Below are positions 7,521 to 15,124 of a stretch of 47,252 bases of DNA, piece by piece. Location of the stretch: assembly GCA_016200135.1 (NCBI GenBank), contig JACQFI010000085.1, positions 1 to 47,252 of the forward strand, written 5' to 3'. Numbering within the stretch: the stretch's first letter is position 1; the number at the start of each line of letters is the position of its first letter. Both the position numbers and the translations under genes were made by a program. Origin of the DNA: Planctomycetota bacterium (lineage in GTDB: Bacteria; Planctomycetota; SZUA-567; H5-PLA8). A model generated the notes under the pieces. The model was not told where the DNA came from. It did not search any database and was given only the letters and a program-made list of their open reading frames with translations.

Positions 7521-8771
7521 TCAGCGCGGCCCGAGCGCTTCGATCAGATCGCAAGCGGCTTGGCGGGAGCGCGCGCCGACGAACTTCGCGGCCATGGCTT
7601 TGCAGCGTTCGAGCACGCCCGGACCGTCGAGCAACCCGCGCAACTTCTCTGCCACGGCGGCGGCCTTGTACCGCTTGGGCGCAAGGCTCGCCCCGACGCC
7701 TAACCGGCGCAGCCGCGCGGCGTTGTCGGGCTGGTCGTGGCTCATGGGCATGATGAGTTGCGGGATCCCCGCGGCCAGGCCCTGCGCCACGGTGCCGATG
7801 CCGCCGTGATGGACCAGGGCGGCGGCGCGCGGGAGCAATTCGCCGAAAGGCACATACGGAACGTGAATCACGCCGTCGGGCAGCTTCGGCGGCACGTTCT
7901 CTTTAAAACGCGAGAGCAGCATGCCGCGCCGGCTGAGCATGCGGCAGGCCTCGGCGCTCTCGCGGAAAAAGTCCAGCGCGTGCTTGTGTGCCGAGCCCGG
8001 CGTGAAGACCACCGGTGGCGGGCCCGCCTGGAGAAAGGCTTCGACGTCCGCCGGCATGGGCTCCAACCCGCGCTCGTCATAGAGCGGGAATCCGGCCAGG
8101 CGCACCTGTGGCGGCCAGTCCGGAGGAGGCGGCGCGTACCAGTCTGGGAAAAGCGCTACCACGCGCTGCGGCGAGTGCCACCAGTCGCCCAGGATGCGGC
8201 GCACCGGCTTCAGCCCCAGTTCGGCGCGGAACTGGTTGAGCTGGGGCGTGACCAGCGGATCGATGACGGCCTTGTCCACCAGCCAGAAGAACAGGCGCGT
8301 GTAGAAGGCGGGCGACCAGGAAGGCAGAGGAGCTCCGGGCAGAAGAGGCGGAGCGAAGGTGCTCCGAAAGACCACGGGCTGCAAATGCACGGTGGCATAG
8401 GGGAAGGCCAGCTTGTCGTGGGCCACGCGCGCGCCCAGGGCGATCCCGGCTCCGGCGACCACCGTCTTGCCGGGCTCGTAGTGCTGCTCCACAAGCTGAT
8501 ACATCGGGCGCAGCAGGCCGAGCATTGCCCATTCCATGACCTTCTTCACGCCTTTGGTCGTATGCCAGAGGTCCGGGTCTTCTATGGCGGTGCGGTACTG
8601 TTCGGCGGAGCCGAGCTCCACAAACGTGAATCCTTCCTTGCGCGCGATGGGTTCGAAGTAGCCGTTGGTGATCATGGTCACGTCATGCCCGCGCGCCTTC
8701 AGTTCCTTGCCGATGCCCATGAAAGGATGGACATCGCCGTGGCTGCCGACGGGAAGAAGCAGGACCTTCAA
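7521..8771 (-). CDS. Macrolide/sterol-type glycosyltransferase (GT1/GT28-like)
   Basis: The 416-residue enzyme has the GT-B fold of the UDP-glycosyltransferase/MGT group. The N-terminal domain starts MKVLLLPVGSHGDVHPFMGI with GKELKARGHDVTMIT, the classic acceptor-domain opening. The C-terminal domain carries the nucleotide-sugar motif VHHGGIGTVAQGLAAGIPQL followed by HDQPDNAARLRRLGVG. It would move a sugar from an NDP-donor to a lipid or small molecule in the cytoplasm. There is no signal peptide. It ends convergently with the DUF1080 gene. The acceptor is unknown. ATG 8771 starts exactly at the conserved domain. Confidence 0.88.
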   Translation of the reverse strand: MKVLLLPVGSHGDVHPFMGIGKELKARGHDVTMITNGYFEPIARKEGFTFVELGSAEQYRTAIEDPDLWHTTKGVKKVMEWAMLGLLRPMYQLVEQHYEPGKTVVAGAGIALGARVAHDKLAFPYATVHLQPVVFRSTFAPPLLPGAPLPSWSPAFYTRLFFWLVDKAVIDPLVTPQLNQFRAELGLKPVRRILGDWWHSPQRVVALFPDWYAPPPPDWPPQVRLAGFPLYDERGLEPMPADVEAFLQAGPPPVVFTPGSAHKHALDFFRESAEACRMLSRRGMLLSRFKENVPPKLPDGVIHVPYVPFGELLPRAAALVHHGGIGTVAQGLAAGIPQLIMPMSHDQPDNAARLRRLGVGASLAPKRYKAAAVAEKLRGLLDGPGVLERCKAMAAKFVGARSRQAACDLIEALGPR

Positions 8772-8805
8772 AGCGCCACCTCATTTCGATTCCCAGCGTC
8801 CGTGA

Positions 8806-8848
8806 CTCCGCCGTCCCGGCGGAGGTCGCAGCGGCGTCACGCCGCTGC
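8806..8848. repeat. Two adjacent GC-rich hairpins (8-bp and 9-bp stems)
   Basis: ctccgccg-tcc-cggcggag (8806-8824) and gcagcggcg-tca-cgccgctgc (8828-8848) are perfect stems with 3-nt loops in the divergent spacer between the glycosyltransferase and the gene at 8912. Closely similar hairpins occur at 33353-33406, where the second is in the opposite orientation. They look like a REP-type dispersed palindrome family. Confidence 0.65.
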
Positions 8849-8911
8849 TACGATTATGGCGTCGCAGTCTACGCCCTTTACACCCTGCGCTCCACTCTCT
8901 ACGCTGGCGTC

Positions 8912-9313
8912 ATGGGCGAAGCCTTCTTCAAGATCCCCTTGAACATCCCGCACGCGGCGACGATCGCGCGGCGCATCCACTACCATCTCGAGCGCGTCTT
9001 CTCCCTTCATCCAAAGGCGCACGCGGGCCAGCGCGTGGAGCTGCTGGTCCTGGCCCGGGAGCTCCAGGATTACCTTGAGCCCTATCGCATGGAAGACGAT
9101 AACCCGTTGCCTGAGGAGTCGGCGAAAGTCGTGGCCGAGGCCGCCGGACGTGCGCGCAAGCTCGTGGACGGCATCGAGGCACTCCAGGTTGGCGACGACC
9201 GCCTGGGCCAAGCCGTGCGCAACTTCTTCGAATGCCTAGAGCTGGGCGAGGAAGGCGCAAACATCTCCCTGCGGGCAGGCGAAGATCCGAATTCGGCCTT
9301 GCGTCCGGCATAA
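8912..9313 (+). CDS. Conserved-looking hypothetical protein, helical (133 aa)
   Basis: I do not recognise this protein. It is 133 residues long, mostly amphipathic helix, with no signal peptide or membrane segment. Charged runs such as RIHYHLERVF and LVLARELQDYLEPYRMEDD suggest a small soluble helical bundle. Base composition matches the neighbours, with G or C favoured at third positions, which supports real coding. The ATG has only a weak ribosome-binding site. It is followed by another small unknown gene at 9391 and then by a HIT protein gene, all on the plus strand. Confidence 0.6.
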   Translation: MGEAFFKIPLNIPHAATIARRIHYHLERVFSLHPKAHAGQRVELLVLARELQDYLEPYRMEDDNPLPEESAKVVAEAAGRARKLVDGIEALQVGDDRLGQAVRNFFECLELGEEGANISLRAGEDPNSALRPA

Positions 9314-9390
9314 AAGTTGCTTTTACATCCCCGGACGTACCTGAAATCCTGAGATCTGGATGGTGGAATTAAGATAGGAGGGCAGGCGCC

Positions 9391-9642
9391 GTGACGAAAG
9401 ATGAGATCGTTGCCCTGCGTAAGGTGAATCCGGAGTTCGACGCGGGCTATCGCGAGACCGACGAGCACGAACTCCCCGCCCGCGTGCTGTCGATGGGGCT
9501 GGACCCGGCGTTTCAGAGCGTCTTCGACAATTATCTGGGCTTGGTGGGCAACCTGCACCGCTGCGACTTCGATAACGGCGTGCTGGCCGCTTATCTGGAG
9601 TTCATCCGCCGCCACGACCATATCAAACCCAAGAACGGCTAG
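9391..9642 (+). CDS. Small hypothetical protein (83 aa)
   Basis: A GTG start at 9391 is preceded at 9376-9382 by the strong ribosome-binding site aggaggg, 8 nt away. The 83-residue product is acidic, soluble and without Cys pairs beyond a single CDF. It contains VNPEFDAGYRETDEHELPAR and YLEFIRRHDHIKP. I do not recognise a family. The strong translation signal and codon use support it. It sits between another unknown small gene and the HIT gene and may share their transcript. Confidence 0.6.
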   Translation: MTKDEIVALRKVNPEFDAGYRETDEHELPARVLSMGLDPAFQSVFDNYLGLVGNLHRCDFDNGVLAAYLEFIRRHDHIKPKNG

Positions 9643-9789
9643 CCGGCCCGCCCTTTCTATCCATAGTACTCCGCCGCTCCTGTTGCAATCAGCATGCTTT
9701 TCCGGCGCATGTGTATGCATTGTGCCGCCAGGGATTCCGCCTTAATATGGATTCTGGGATTGCGCCCAAGCTCTGATGAGGAACCCGCC

Positions 9790-10179
9790 ATGCCCAGCAT
9801 CTTCTCGAAAATCGTTGCCGGCGAGATCCCCTGCGCCAAGGTGTGGGAGAATGACGAGTTCTTCGCCTTCCTGGATATCATGCCCGTCGCGCCTGGGCAC
9901 ACGCTGCTGATCCCCAAGCAGGAGATCGATTACCTGTTCGATATCGAGGACCACGCGTACCAGCGGATGATGGCCGCGGCCAAGCATCTGGCGCAGGGGC
10001 TCAAAGCGGCCACCGGCTGCAAGCGCGTGGCCATGGGCGTCTGGGGTTTCGAGGTTCCCCACGCGCACATCCACCTCATTCCGATGAACGAGCTGAGCCA
10101 GTTCCCCTTCCCAAAGCGCCAGAAAGCTGCGCCGGACGCGCTCCAGGCCATGGCCGGGAAGATCAGGGCCAAGGTTTGA
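9790..10179 (+). CDS. HIT family nucleotide-binding protein
   Basis: The 129-residue protein is a histidine-triad hydrolase. Its signature HAHIHLIP (His91, His93, His95) gives the catalytic triad, and the N-terminal SIFSKIVAGEIPCAKVWEND and PGHTLLIPKQEIDYLFD are typical of the Hint/YcfF branch. Such proteins hydrolyse AMP-lysine, AMP-NH2 or dinucleotide polyphosphates in the cytoplasm. ATG 9790 starts at the conserved N-terminus, with a short gagg site upstream; a longer in-frame extension to 9694 lacks similarity. It lies upstream of rplM but is probably separated from it by a new promoter. Confidence 0.92.
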   Translation: MPSIFSKIVAGEIPCAKVWENDEFFAFLDIMPVAPGHTLLIPKQEIDYLFDIEDHAYQRMMAAAKHLAQGLKAATGCKRVAMGVWGFEVPHAHIHLIPMNELSQFPFPKRQKAAPDALQAMAGKIRAKV

Positions 10180-10226
10180 TTGTCTATCCTCTTGGGACCC
10201 TTATGGGACAGGCGTTTAAACCTAAC

Positions 10227-10254
10227 TTGACACGACCCCGCTACCTTTTATAAA
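10227..10254 (+). promoter_or_regulatory. Sigma-70 promoter of rplM-rpsI
   Basis: TTGACA (10227-10232) and TATAAA (10249-10254) are separated by 16 nt. This is the closest match to consensus in the window. Transcription should begin near 10261, giving a leader of about 75 nt before the rplM ATG at 10336. Confidence 0.65.
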
Positions 10255-10262
10255 GCCTTTTT

Positions 10263-10298
10263 CCGCCCGGGGTCTGTTCCGGACGGTTTTTTGTTTTC
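10263..10298 (+). terminator. Terminator-like hairpin in the rplM leader
   Basis: ccgcccgg (10263-10270) and ccggacgg (10279-10286) form an 8-bp stem with one G-T-type pairing. A U-tract follows immediately (ttttttgtttt, 10287-10297). Because the predicted rplM promoter starts transcription at about 10261, this hairpin would be the first structure in the rplM-rpsI leader and could act as an attenuator. It could also simply end the upstream HIT transcript. Confidence 0.55.
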
Positions 10299-10335
10299 CG
10301 ATACTCGCTGTACGATGGGGGGGAGTGGCCGAGTC

Positions 10336-10806
10336 ATGCAGTCCGTCGCGAGAGCACCCAAACCTAAGGGCTATAAGACCTTCATCGCCAAGCCCGGCGA
10401 GATCAAGGCCAAGTGGTACGTCGTGGACGCGGCCAACAAGTCGCTCGGCCGCATCTCGGCGCCGATCGCCATGCGCCTGATGGGCAAAGACAAGCCCACG
10501 TACACGCCGCACCTCGACACCGGCGATTTCGTGATCGTGATCAACGCGGAGAAGGTCAAGATCGATCCGCGCAAGCATCTCTCCAAGACCTATCGCCACT
10601 GGTCGGGCTACCTGGGCGGCATGAAGATCCGCACGTTCGAAGAGGTGAATCAGAAGGCGCCGGAGCGGATCATCCAGCACGCCGTGCGGCTGATGCTCCC
10701 GAAGAACCTGCTCGCCAAGCGCCTGATCACGAAACTGAAGGTCTACAAGGGCACGGATCATCCGCATAAGGCGCAGCAGCCTGTCGCGTGGAATCCGGTG
10801 GGTTAG
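10336..10806 (+). CDS. rplM: 50S ribosomal protein L13
   Basis: The 156-residue protein is L13 of the large ribosomal subunit. Conserved segments are AKWYVVDAANKSLGRISAPIA, DKPTYTPHLDTGDFVIVINA, HLSKTYRHWSGYLGG and the C-terminal LPKNLLAKRLITKLKVYKG. The N-terminus (MQSVARAPKPKGYKTF) is about 10 residues longer than in Escherichia coli. ATG 10336 is favoured, with a purine-rich site at 10316-10323. ATG 10315 and TTG 10291 are in frame but less likely. It is followed after 40 nt by rpsI, the usual L13-S9 operon. A leader hairpin suggests transcript-level control. Confidence 0.95.
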   Translation: MQSVARAPKPKGYKTFIAKPGEIKAKWYVVDAANKSLGRISAPIAMRLMGKDKPTYTPHLDTGDFVIVINAEKVKIDPRKHLSKTYRHWSGYLGGMKIRTFEEVNQKAPERIIQHAVRLMLPKNLLAKRLITKLKVYKGTDHPHKAQQPVAWNPVG

Positions 10807-10846
10807 TCGAAATTCTCAGGGTCTGGTCCGAAACGGGGGTCATACG

Positions 10847-11263
10847 GTGGCTGAAGCAAACGTAGAAGATAAAACAGGCGGCTATTTCTGGGGCACGGGG
10901 CGGCGCAAGACCGCCACCGCGCGCGTCCGGCTGCGCCCCGGCCAAGGCGCCGTGCAGGTGAACGGCAAGCCGCTTGAGAAGTTCTTCCCACGCGAGACCG
11001 ATCGCACGGCCGTGCAGAGCCCGCTCAAGTTCTCCAAGCTGGCCACCGCATTCGACGTCTTCGCCCGGGTCAACGGCGGCGGCATAACCGGCCAGGCCGA
11101 AGCGATCCGCATGGGCATCTCCCGCGCGCTGCTCCTCTATGACCGCAATCTGGAGAAGGCGCTGCGCGACGAAGGCTTCCTGACGCGGGACTCGCGCATG
11201 GTCGAACGCAAGAAGTACGGCCAGGCGGGCGCCAGGCGCAGGTTCCAGTTCTCCAAGCGTTAA
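10847..11263 (+). CDS. rpsI: 30S ribosomal protein S9
   Basis: The 138-residue protein is S9 of the small subunit. It has GTGRRKTATARVRLRPGQG, VNGKPLEKFF, ARVNGGGITGQAEAIRMGI and SRALLLYDRN, and the diagnostic C-terminus KKYGQAGARRRFQFSKR that reaches the P-site tRNA. Translation starts at GTG 10847, preceded by ggggg at about 10835. It is the second gene of the rplM-rpsI operon. Confidence 0.96.
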   Translation: MAEANVEDKTGGYFWGTGRRKTATARVRLRPGQGAVQVNGKPLEKFFPRETDRTAVQSPLKFSKLATAFDVFARVNGGGITGQAEAIRMGISRALLLYDRNLEKALRDEGFLTRDSRMVERKKYGQAGARRRFQFSKR

Positions 11264-11336
11264 CCCACGGGGTCCGATTCAGCCGGCCCCGGGAGGGGAG
11301 AGGCTGGGCCGGACCCGTTGCGACGGACGGACTTTT

Positions 11337-11384
11337 CAGCCCCTCCCCTGCTTAACGACGCGGGGCCGAGGGGCTGGTTGTTTT
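11337..11384 (+). terminator. Probable terminator of rplM-rpsI
   Basis: cagcccct (11337-11344) is the exact complement of aggggctg (11369-11376), with GC-rich bases between and gttgtttt after it. The position, about 75 nt after the rpsI stop and before argJ, fits a transcript end. The loop is long (24 nt), so efficiency is uncertain. Confidence 0.45.
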
Positions 11385-11497
11385 CAAAGCCTCGTTTGTG
11401 GAGCGTTAGGTTTTCTCTTTTTCCAGCATGACCCAAGGCGGCAGATGTCCGCCGGCAGTTCTCGGCAGATTTGGGCTCACGTTGAGAGACGACAAAC

Positions 11498-12751
11498 ATG
11501 GCGACCAAGAAAGCGATCAAGAAGCACGCCGTTCAAGACTGGCCCGGCGGCCAGGTGAACCAAGTAGCCGGCTTCCGCACGGCCACGCTGCACTGCGGTT
11601 TAAAGAGCAAAGCCGAGAAGCCCGACCTGGCGCTGCTCGTCTGCGACGCCGACGCGGCCGCCGCGGGCGTCTTCACCACCAATCTCGTGCACGCCGCGCC
11701 GGTGCGCGTCAGTAAGGCGGCGCTGAAAACGAGCAAAGGCAAGGCGCGCGCGGTGATCGTCAACTCCGGGAACGCCAACGCCTGCACGGGCGCACAGGGC
11801 GATCGCGACGCCGAAAGCATGGCGCGGCTGACCGCCAAGGGCCTGGGCTGCACGCCCGCCGGCGTGCTGGTCTGTTCGACCGGCATCATCGGGCGCCAAC
11901 TGCCGATGGAAAAGGTCGCACGCGGCATCGCGGAGCTCTCGTCGCGCATCAAGAGCAAAGGCGAGCAAGGCGATTTCGCCCGCGCGATCATGACCACGGA
12001 CCTCGTTCCTAAAACTGCCGCCGTCACGGCCGAGATCGACGGCGCGCAGGTCCGCGTTGCCGGCGCCTGCAAGGGCTCGGGGATGATCGCGCCGCGCATG
12101 GCCACGATGCTCGGCTTCGTCGCCACCGACGCGGCGCTCGCGCCCAAGGCGCTGCAAGCGGTGCTCGCGGACGTGGCCGAAGAGACCTTCAACTGCGTCA
12201 CGGTGGATGGCGATACCTCCACCAACGACACGCTCTTCTGCCTGGCCTCGGGCCGCGCGGAGCACCCCGCGATCAAGAGCGCGAAAGGCCCGGCATACGA
12301 AGCCTTCCGCGAAGCGCTCTACGTAGTCTGCGACTCCCTCGCAAAGCAGATCGCCTCCGACGGCGAGGGCGCGCAGCACACGATCACGCTGTACGTGGGC
12401 GGCGCGAAGAACGACGCCCACGCCAAGCTTATTGGGCGCGCCGTCGCCGAATCGCCGCTGGTGAAGACCGCCATCGCCGGCTGCGACCCGAACTGGGGCC
12501 GCATCATGGCCGCCGCCGGCCGCTCCGGCGGCACGTTCGACCCCGCCGAATCCTCATTGACCGTGCAAGGCTTCGAACTCTTCCGCGGCGGCACGCCGAC
12601 GGAGTTCGATGGCGCGCAGGTTTCCGATGCGCTCAAGAACCGAGAGGTGAGCATCGTGCTGATGGTGGGCAACGGCCCAGGCCGCGCGAAGTTCTATACC
12701 TGCGACCTGACGCACGGGTACATCGAGGTTAACGCCGATTACCATACGTAG
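11498..12751 (+). CDS. argJ: Glutamate N-acetyltransferase / amino-acid acetyltransferase
   Basis: The 417-residue protein is ArgJ, which moves the acetyl group from N-acetylornithine to glutamate in the cyclic arginine pathway and often also makes N-acetylglutamate from acetyl-CoA. It has the self-cleavage and catalytic site KGSGMIAPRMATMLGF with the nucleophile Thr203. Other conserved segments are IVNSGNANACTG, VCSTGIIGRQLP, VDGDTSTNDT and AGCDPNWGRIMAAAGRSG. It is the first gene of argJ-argB-argD-argF on the plus strand. Cytoplasmic. ATG 11498 starts with a Lys-rich stretch and has a weak site upstream. Confidence 0.96.
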   Translation: MATKKAIKKHAVQDWPGGQVNQVAGFRTATLHCGLKSKAEKPDLALLVCDADAAAAGVFTTNLVHAAPVRVSKAALKTSKGKARAVIVNSGNANACTGAQGDRDAESMARLTAKGLGCTPAGVLVCSTGIIGRQLPMEKVARGIAELSSRIKSKGEQGDFARAIMTTDLVPKTAAVTAEIDGAQVRVAGACKGSGMIAPRMATMLGFVATDAALAPKALQAVLADVAEETFNCVTVDGDTSTNDTLFCLASGRAEHPAIKSAKGPAYEAFREALYVVCDSLAKQIASDGEGAQHTITLYVGGAKNDAHAKLIGRAVAESPLVKTAIAGCDPNWGRIMAAAGRSGGTFDPAESSLTVQGFELFRGGTPTEFDGAQVSDALKNREVSIVLMVGNGPGRAKFYTCDLTHGYIEVNADYHT

Positions 12752-12801
12752 GGGACAAGGTTCAGGGGTCAGGGAACAGCACGACGCTAAGGAACCGACG
12801 C

Positions 12802-13662
12802 ATGACAACTGCGCTCACCAAAGCCAAGGTCTTCATCGAGGCCCTGCCGTACTTGAAGGACTTCGACCGGAAGTTCGTGGTCATCAAGATCGGCGGGAGC
12901 ACGATGACGGACGAGAAGATCCTGCCGTCGGTGGTTACCGACGTGGTCTTCCTCGAACAGGTCGGCGTCTGGCCGATTCTCGTGCATGGCGGCGGGCCGG
13001 CGATCACGGCCGCGATGGAAAAGGCGGGCCTCAAGCCTACGTTCGTAGAGGGCCGCCGCGTCACCGACGCGCCGACGCTGGAGATCGCGCACAAGGTCCT
13101 GATCGACCAGATCAGCGCGAACGTCGTGAGCCATATCGAGAAGGCCGAGGGCAAGGGCGTCCCGCTGAATGGCCGCGGCTCCAGTTTCATCGCGGCCGAG
13201 AAACGGCTGGTGGACGGCCTCGATCTCGGTTTCGTCGGCGAGATCACGCACGTGGACGCGGACCTGGCGCGGCGCATGGCCTCGGGCGGCATCATCCCTG
13301 TCGTCGCGCCGATCGCGCGCGGCGCGGACGGCCAGCTCTACAATGTTAACGCCGACTCCGTCGCGTGGAAGATCGCCGCGGAAGTGCAAGCGGAGAAGCT
13401 CGTCTTCCTTTCCAACGTGCCGGGCATCCTGCAGGACAAGGACAACCCCGAGTCGCTCCTCTCGACGCTCAGCATCGAGGACACGAAGCGACTTACCCAG
13501 GAAGGCGTGATCGCCGGCGGCATGCTGCCGAAGATCGAGGCCTGCGTGAAGGCGCTTGAGCACGGCGTACACAAGACGCACATCATCAGCGGACTGGTCA
13601 AACATTCGCTCCTACTGGAGCTCTTCACGCCGGAAGGCGTAGGGACGGAAATTCATAAGTGA
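12802..13662 (+). CDS. argB: Acetylglutamate kinase
   Basis: The 286-residue enzyme phosphorylates N-acetylglutamate, the second step of arginine synthesis. It has the glycine-rich nucleotide site (KFVVIKIGGSTM, then WPILVHGGGPAIT), IAHKVLIDQISANVV, IIPVVAPIARGADGQLYNVN and LVFLSNVPGIL, all typical of the amino-acid kinase fold. The spacer from argJ is 50 nt, and aagga lies just before the ATG. The N-terminal helix could allow arginine-sensitive hexamer formation, but that is not certain from sequence. Confidence 0.96.
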   Translation: MTTALTKAKVFIEALPYLKDFDRKFVVIKIGGSTMTDEKILPSVVTDVVFLEQVGVWPILVHGGGPAITAAMEKAGLKPTFVEGRRVTDAPTLEIAHKVLIDQISANVVSHIEKAEGKGVPLNGRGSSFIAAEKRLVDGLDLGFVGEITHVDADLARRMASGGIIPVVAPIARGADGQLYNVNADSVAWKIAAEVQAEKLVFLSNVPGILQDKDNPESLLSTLSIEDTKRLTQEGVIAGGMLPKIEACVKALEHGVHKTHIISGLVKHSLLLELFTPEGVGTEIHK

Positions 13663-13666
13663 TATT

Positions 13667-13729
13667 TTGGATTTTAGATTTCCGATTTTGGATTGAACGG
13701 CAAGGCAAAATCGGAAATCGCAAATCCAA
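13667..13729. repeat. 24-bp imperfect inverted repeat between argB and argD
   Basis: Left arm 13667-13690 pairs with right arm 13706-13729 with two mismatches in 24. The loop is 15 nt (gattgaacggcaagg). The arms use the words attttgg, atttccg and aatcgg, much like the inverted spacer at 1-115. It lies wholly between the argB stop (13662) and the argD start (13753). It may stabilise or interrupt the mRNA, but no T-run is present. Confidence 0.7.
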
Positions 13730-13752
13730 CATCCGAAATGAAAGGATTATTC

Positions 13753-14967
13753 ATGCCGCTCTCTTCGAAAGAAACGCTCGACCTTTTCGGCAAGTACATG
13801 ATCGGCAACTATGGCCGCGCGCCGCTCAGCATCGTCCGCGGGCAGGGCTCGTACGTGTGGGACGCAGAGGGCAAGAAGTATCTGGATCTCCTGCCGGGCC
13901 TGGGCGTGGACGGCCTCGGCCACTGCCCGCCGCGCGTGGTGGAAGCCCTGCGCAAGCAGGCCGGCGAGATGCTCCACATTCACAATAATTACCTGATCGA
14001 GGGCCAAGCCCGGCTGGCGCAGGCGCTGCTCAAGCACCTCACCGGCATGGGCGAAGCCAAGGCCTTCTTCTGCAACTCGGGCACGGAGGCCAGCGAGGCC
14101 GCGATCAAGCTCGCGCGGCTGTGGGGCAAGAAGAACGGCGGCAAGTGGAAGATCGTCTCGCTCGAGAACGGCTTTCACGGCCGCACCTACGGCGCGCTGA
14201 CAGCCACCGGCCAGCCGAAGCTGCAGGCCGGCACCGAACCGCTGCTGCCCGGATTCGCGTACGTGCCGATCAACGACGCGAAGGCGCTCGAGAAGGCGCT
14301 GGAAGACAAAGAGGTCTGCGGCTTCATGGCCGAACCCGTGCAAGGCGAAGGCGGCATCTTTCCCTGCACGAAGGAGTACCTGGACGCCGCGAGCGCGCTC
14401 TGCAAGAAGCGCAACGTCCTGCTCATGTACGACGAAGTGCAGGCCGGCATGGGCCGCACAGGCGATATGTTCGCGTACCAGACGCTCGGCGCGCCCGCGC
14501 CCGATATCCTGTGGCTCGCGAAGGCGCTGGGCGGCGGGTTCCCCATCGGCGCACTGCTCGCGCGGCCGGAAGTCGCCGAGCACCTCGTCCCCGGCACGCA
14601 CGGCACCACCTTTGGCGGCAACCCGCTGGCCTGCGCCGCGGGACTGGCGGTAATCGAGACGATCGAGCAGGAAAAGTTGCTCCAGCATGTCCGCATCATG
14701 GGCGAACACCTCGGCAAGGGTCTGCTAGGGCTGCGCGAGAAGTTCCCCAAGCTGGTCAAGGAAGTCCGGCGCATCGGCCTGATGGCGGCGCTTGACCTCA
14801 CCGTGCCCGGCAAGCCGTACCTCGAACGCTGCCGCGCCGAGGGCCTGCTGATCAACTGCACGCACGACACCGTGCTGCGCTTCCTGCCGGCGATGAACGT
14901 AAAGCGCGAGGAACTCGATGAGGGACTGCGGATTGTGGAGAAGGTGCTCGGAGCGGAGATGAAGTAG
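13753..14967 (+). CDS. argD: Acetylornithine aminotransferase
   Basis: The 404-residue PLP enzyme converts N-acetylglutamate semialdehyde to N-acetylornithine, with glutamate as amino donor. It has FFCNSGTEASEAAIKLAR, ENGFHGRTYGALTATGQ, EPVQGEGGIFP, LLMYDEVQAGMGRTG and the PLP-lysine segment ILWLAKALGGGFPIGA. It belongs to class III aminotransferases of the ArgD type. ATG 13753 is chosen because it begins the conserved region and has aaagg upstream. A longer in-frame start at 13693 lies inside the inverted repeat and is rejected. Homodimer, cytoplasmic. Confidence 0.95.
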   Translation: MPLSSKETLDLFGKYMIGNYGRAPLSIVRGQGSYVWDAEGKKYLDLLPGLGVDGLGHCPPRVVEALRKQAGEMLHIHNNYLIEGQARLAQALLKHLTGMGEAKAFFCNSGTEASEAAIKLARLWGKKNGGKWKIVSLENGFHGRTYGALTATGQPKLQAGTEPLLPGFAYVPINDAKALEKALEDKEVCGFMAEPVQGEGGIFPCTKEYLDAASALCKKRNVLLMYDEVQAGMGRTGDMFAYQTLGAPAPDILWLAKALGGGFPIGALLARPEVAEHLVPGTHGTTFGGNPLACAAGLAVIETIEQEKLLQHVRIMGEHLGKGLLGLREKFPKLVKEVRRIGLMAALDLTVPGKPYLERCRAEGLLINCTHDTVLRFLPAMNVKREELDEGLRIVEKVLGAEMK

Positions 14968-15124
14968 CAAAAGTCATCAGGAACAGACGTGAACAGTAAA
15001 AGAAGTAAACTGCAGTGAACAGTAACGACAGCCAGTAGTAGTTACTTACGTTACTGATTACTTTAGTTACGGATCACTTTCGTTACTGCCGTTTCAGTTA
15101 CTATCCATTTCTTGGGAGTCACGC
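14968..15124. repeat. GTTACT/AGTAAC word spacer between argD and argF
   Basis: The 157-nt gap repeats gtgaacagtaa twice near its left end (about 14990-15025) and gttact several times at 15050-15105. cagtaacg on the left is inverted as cgttactg twice on the right. There is no reading frame of interest. It follows the same word-plus-inversion plan as the other spacers. Confidence 0.5.
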
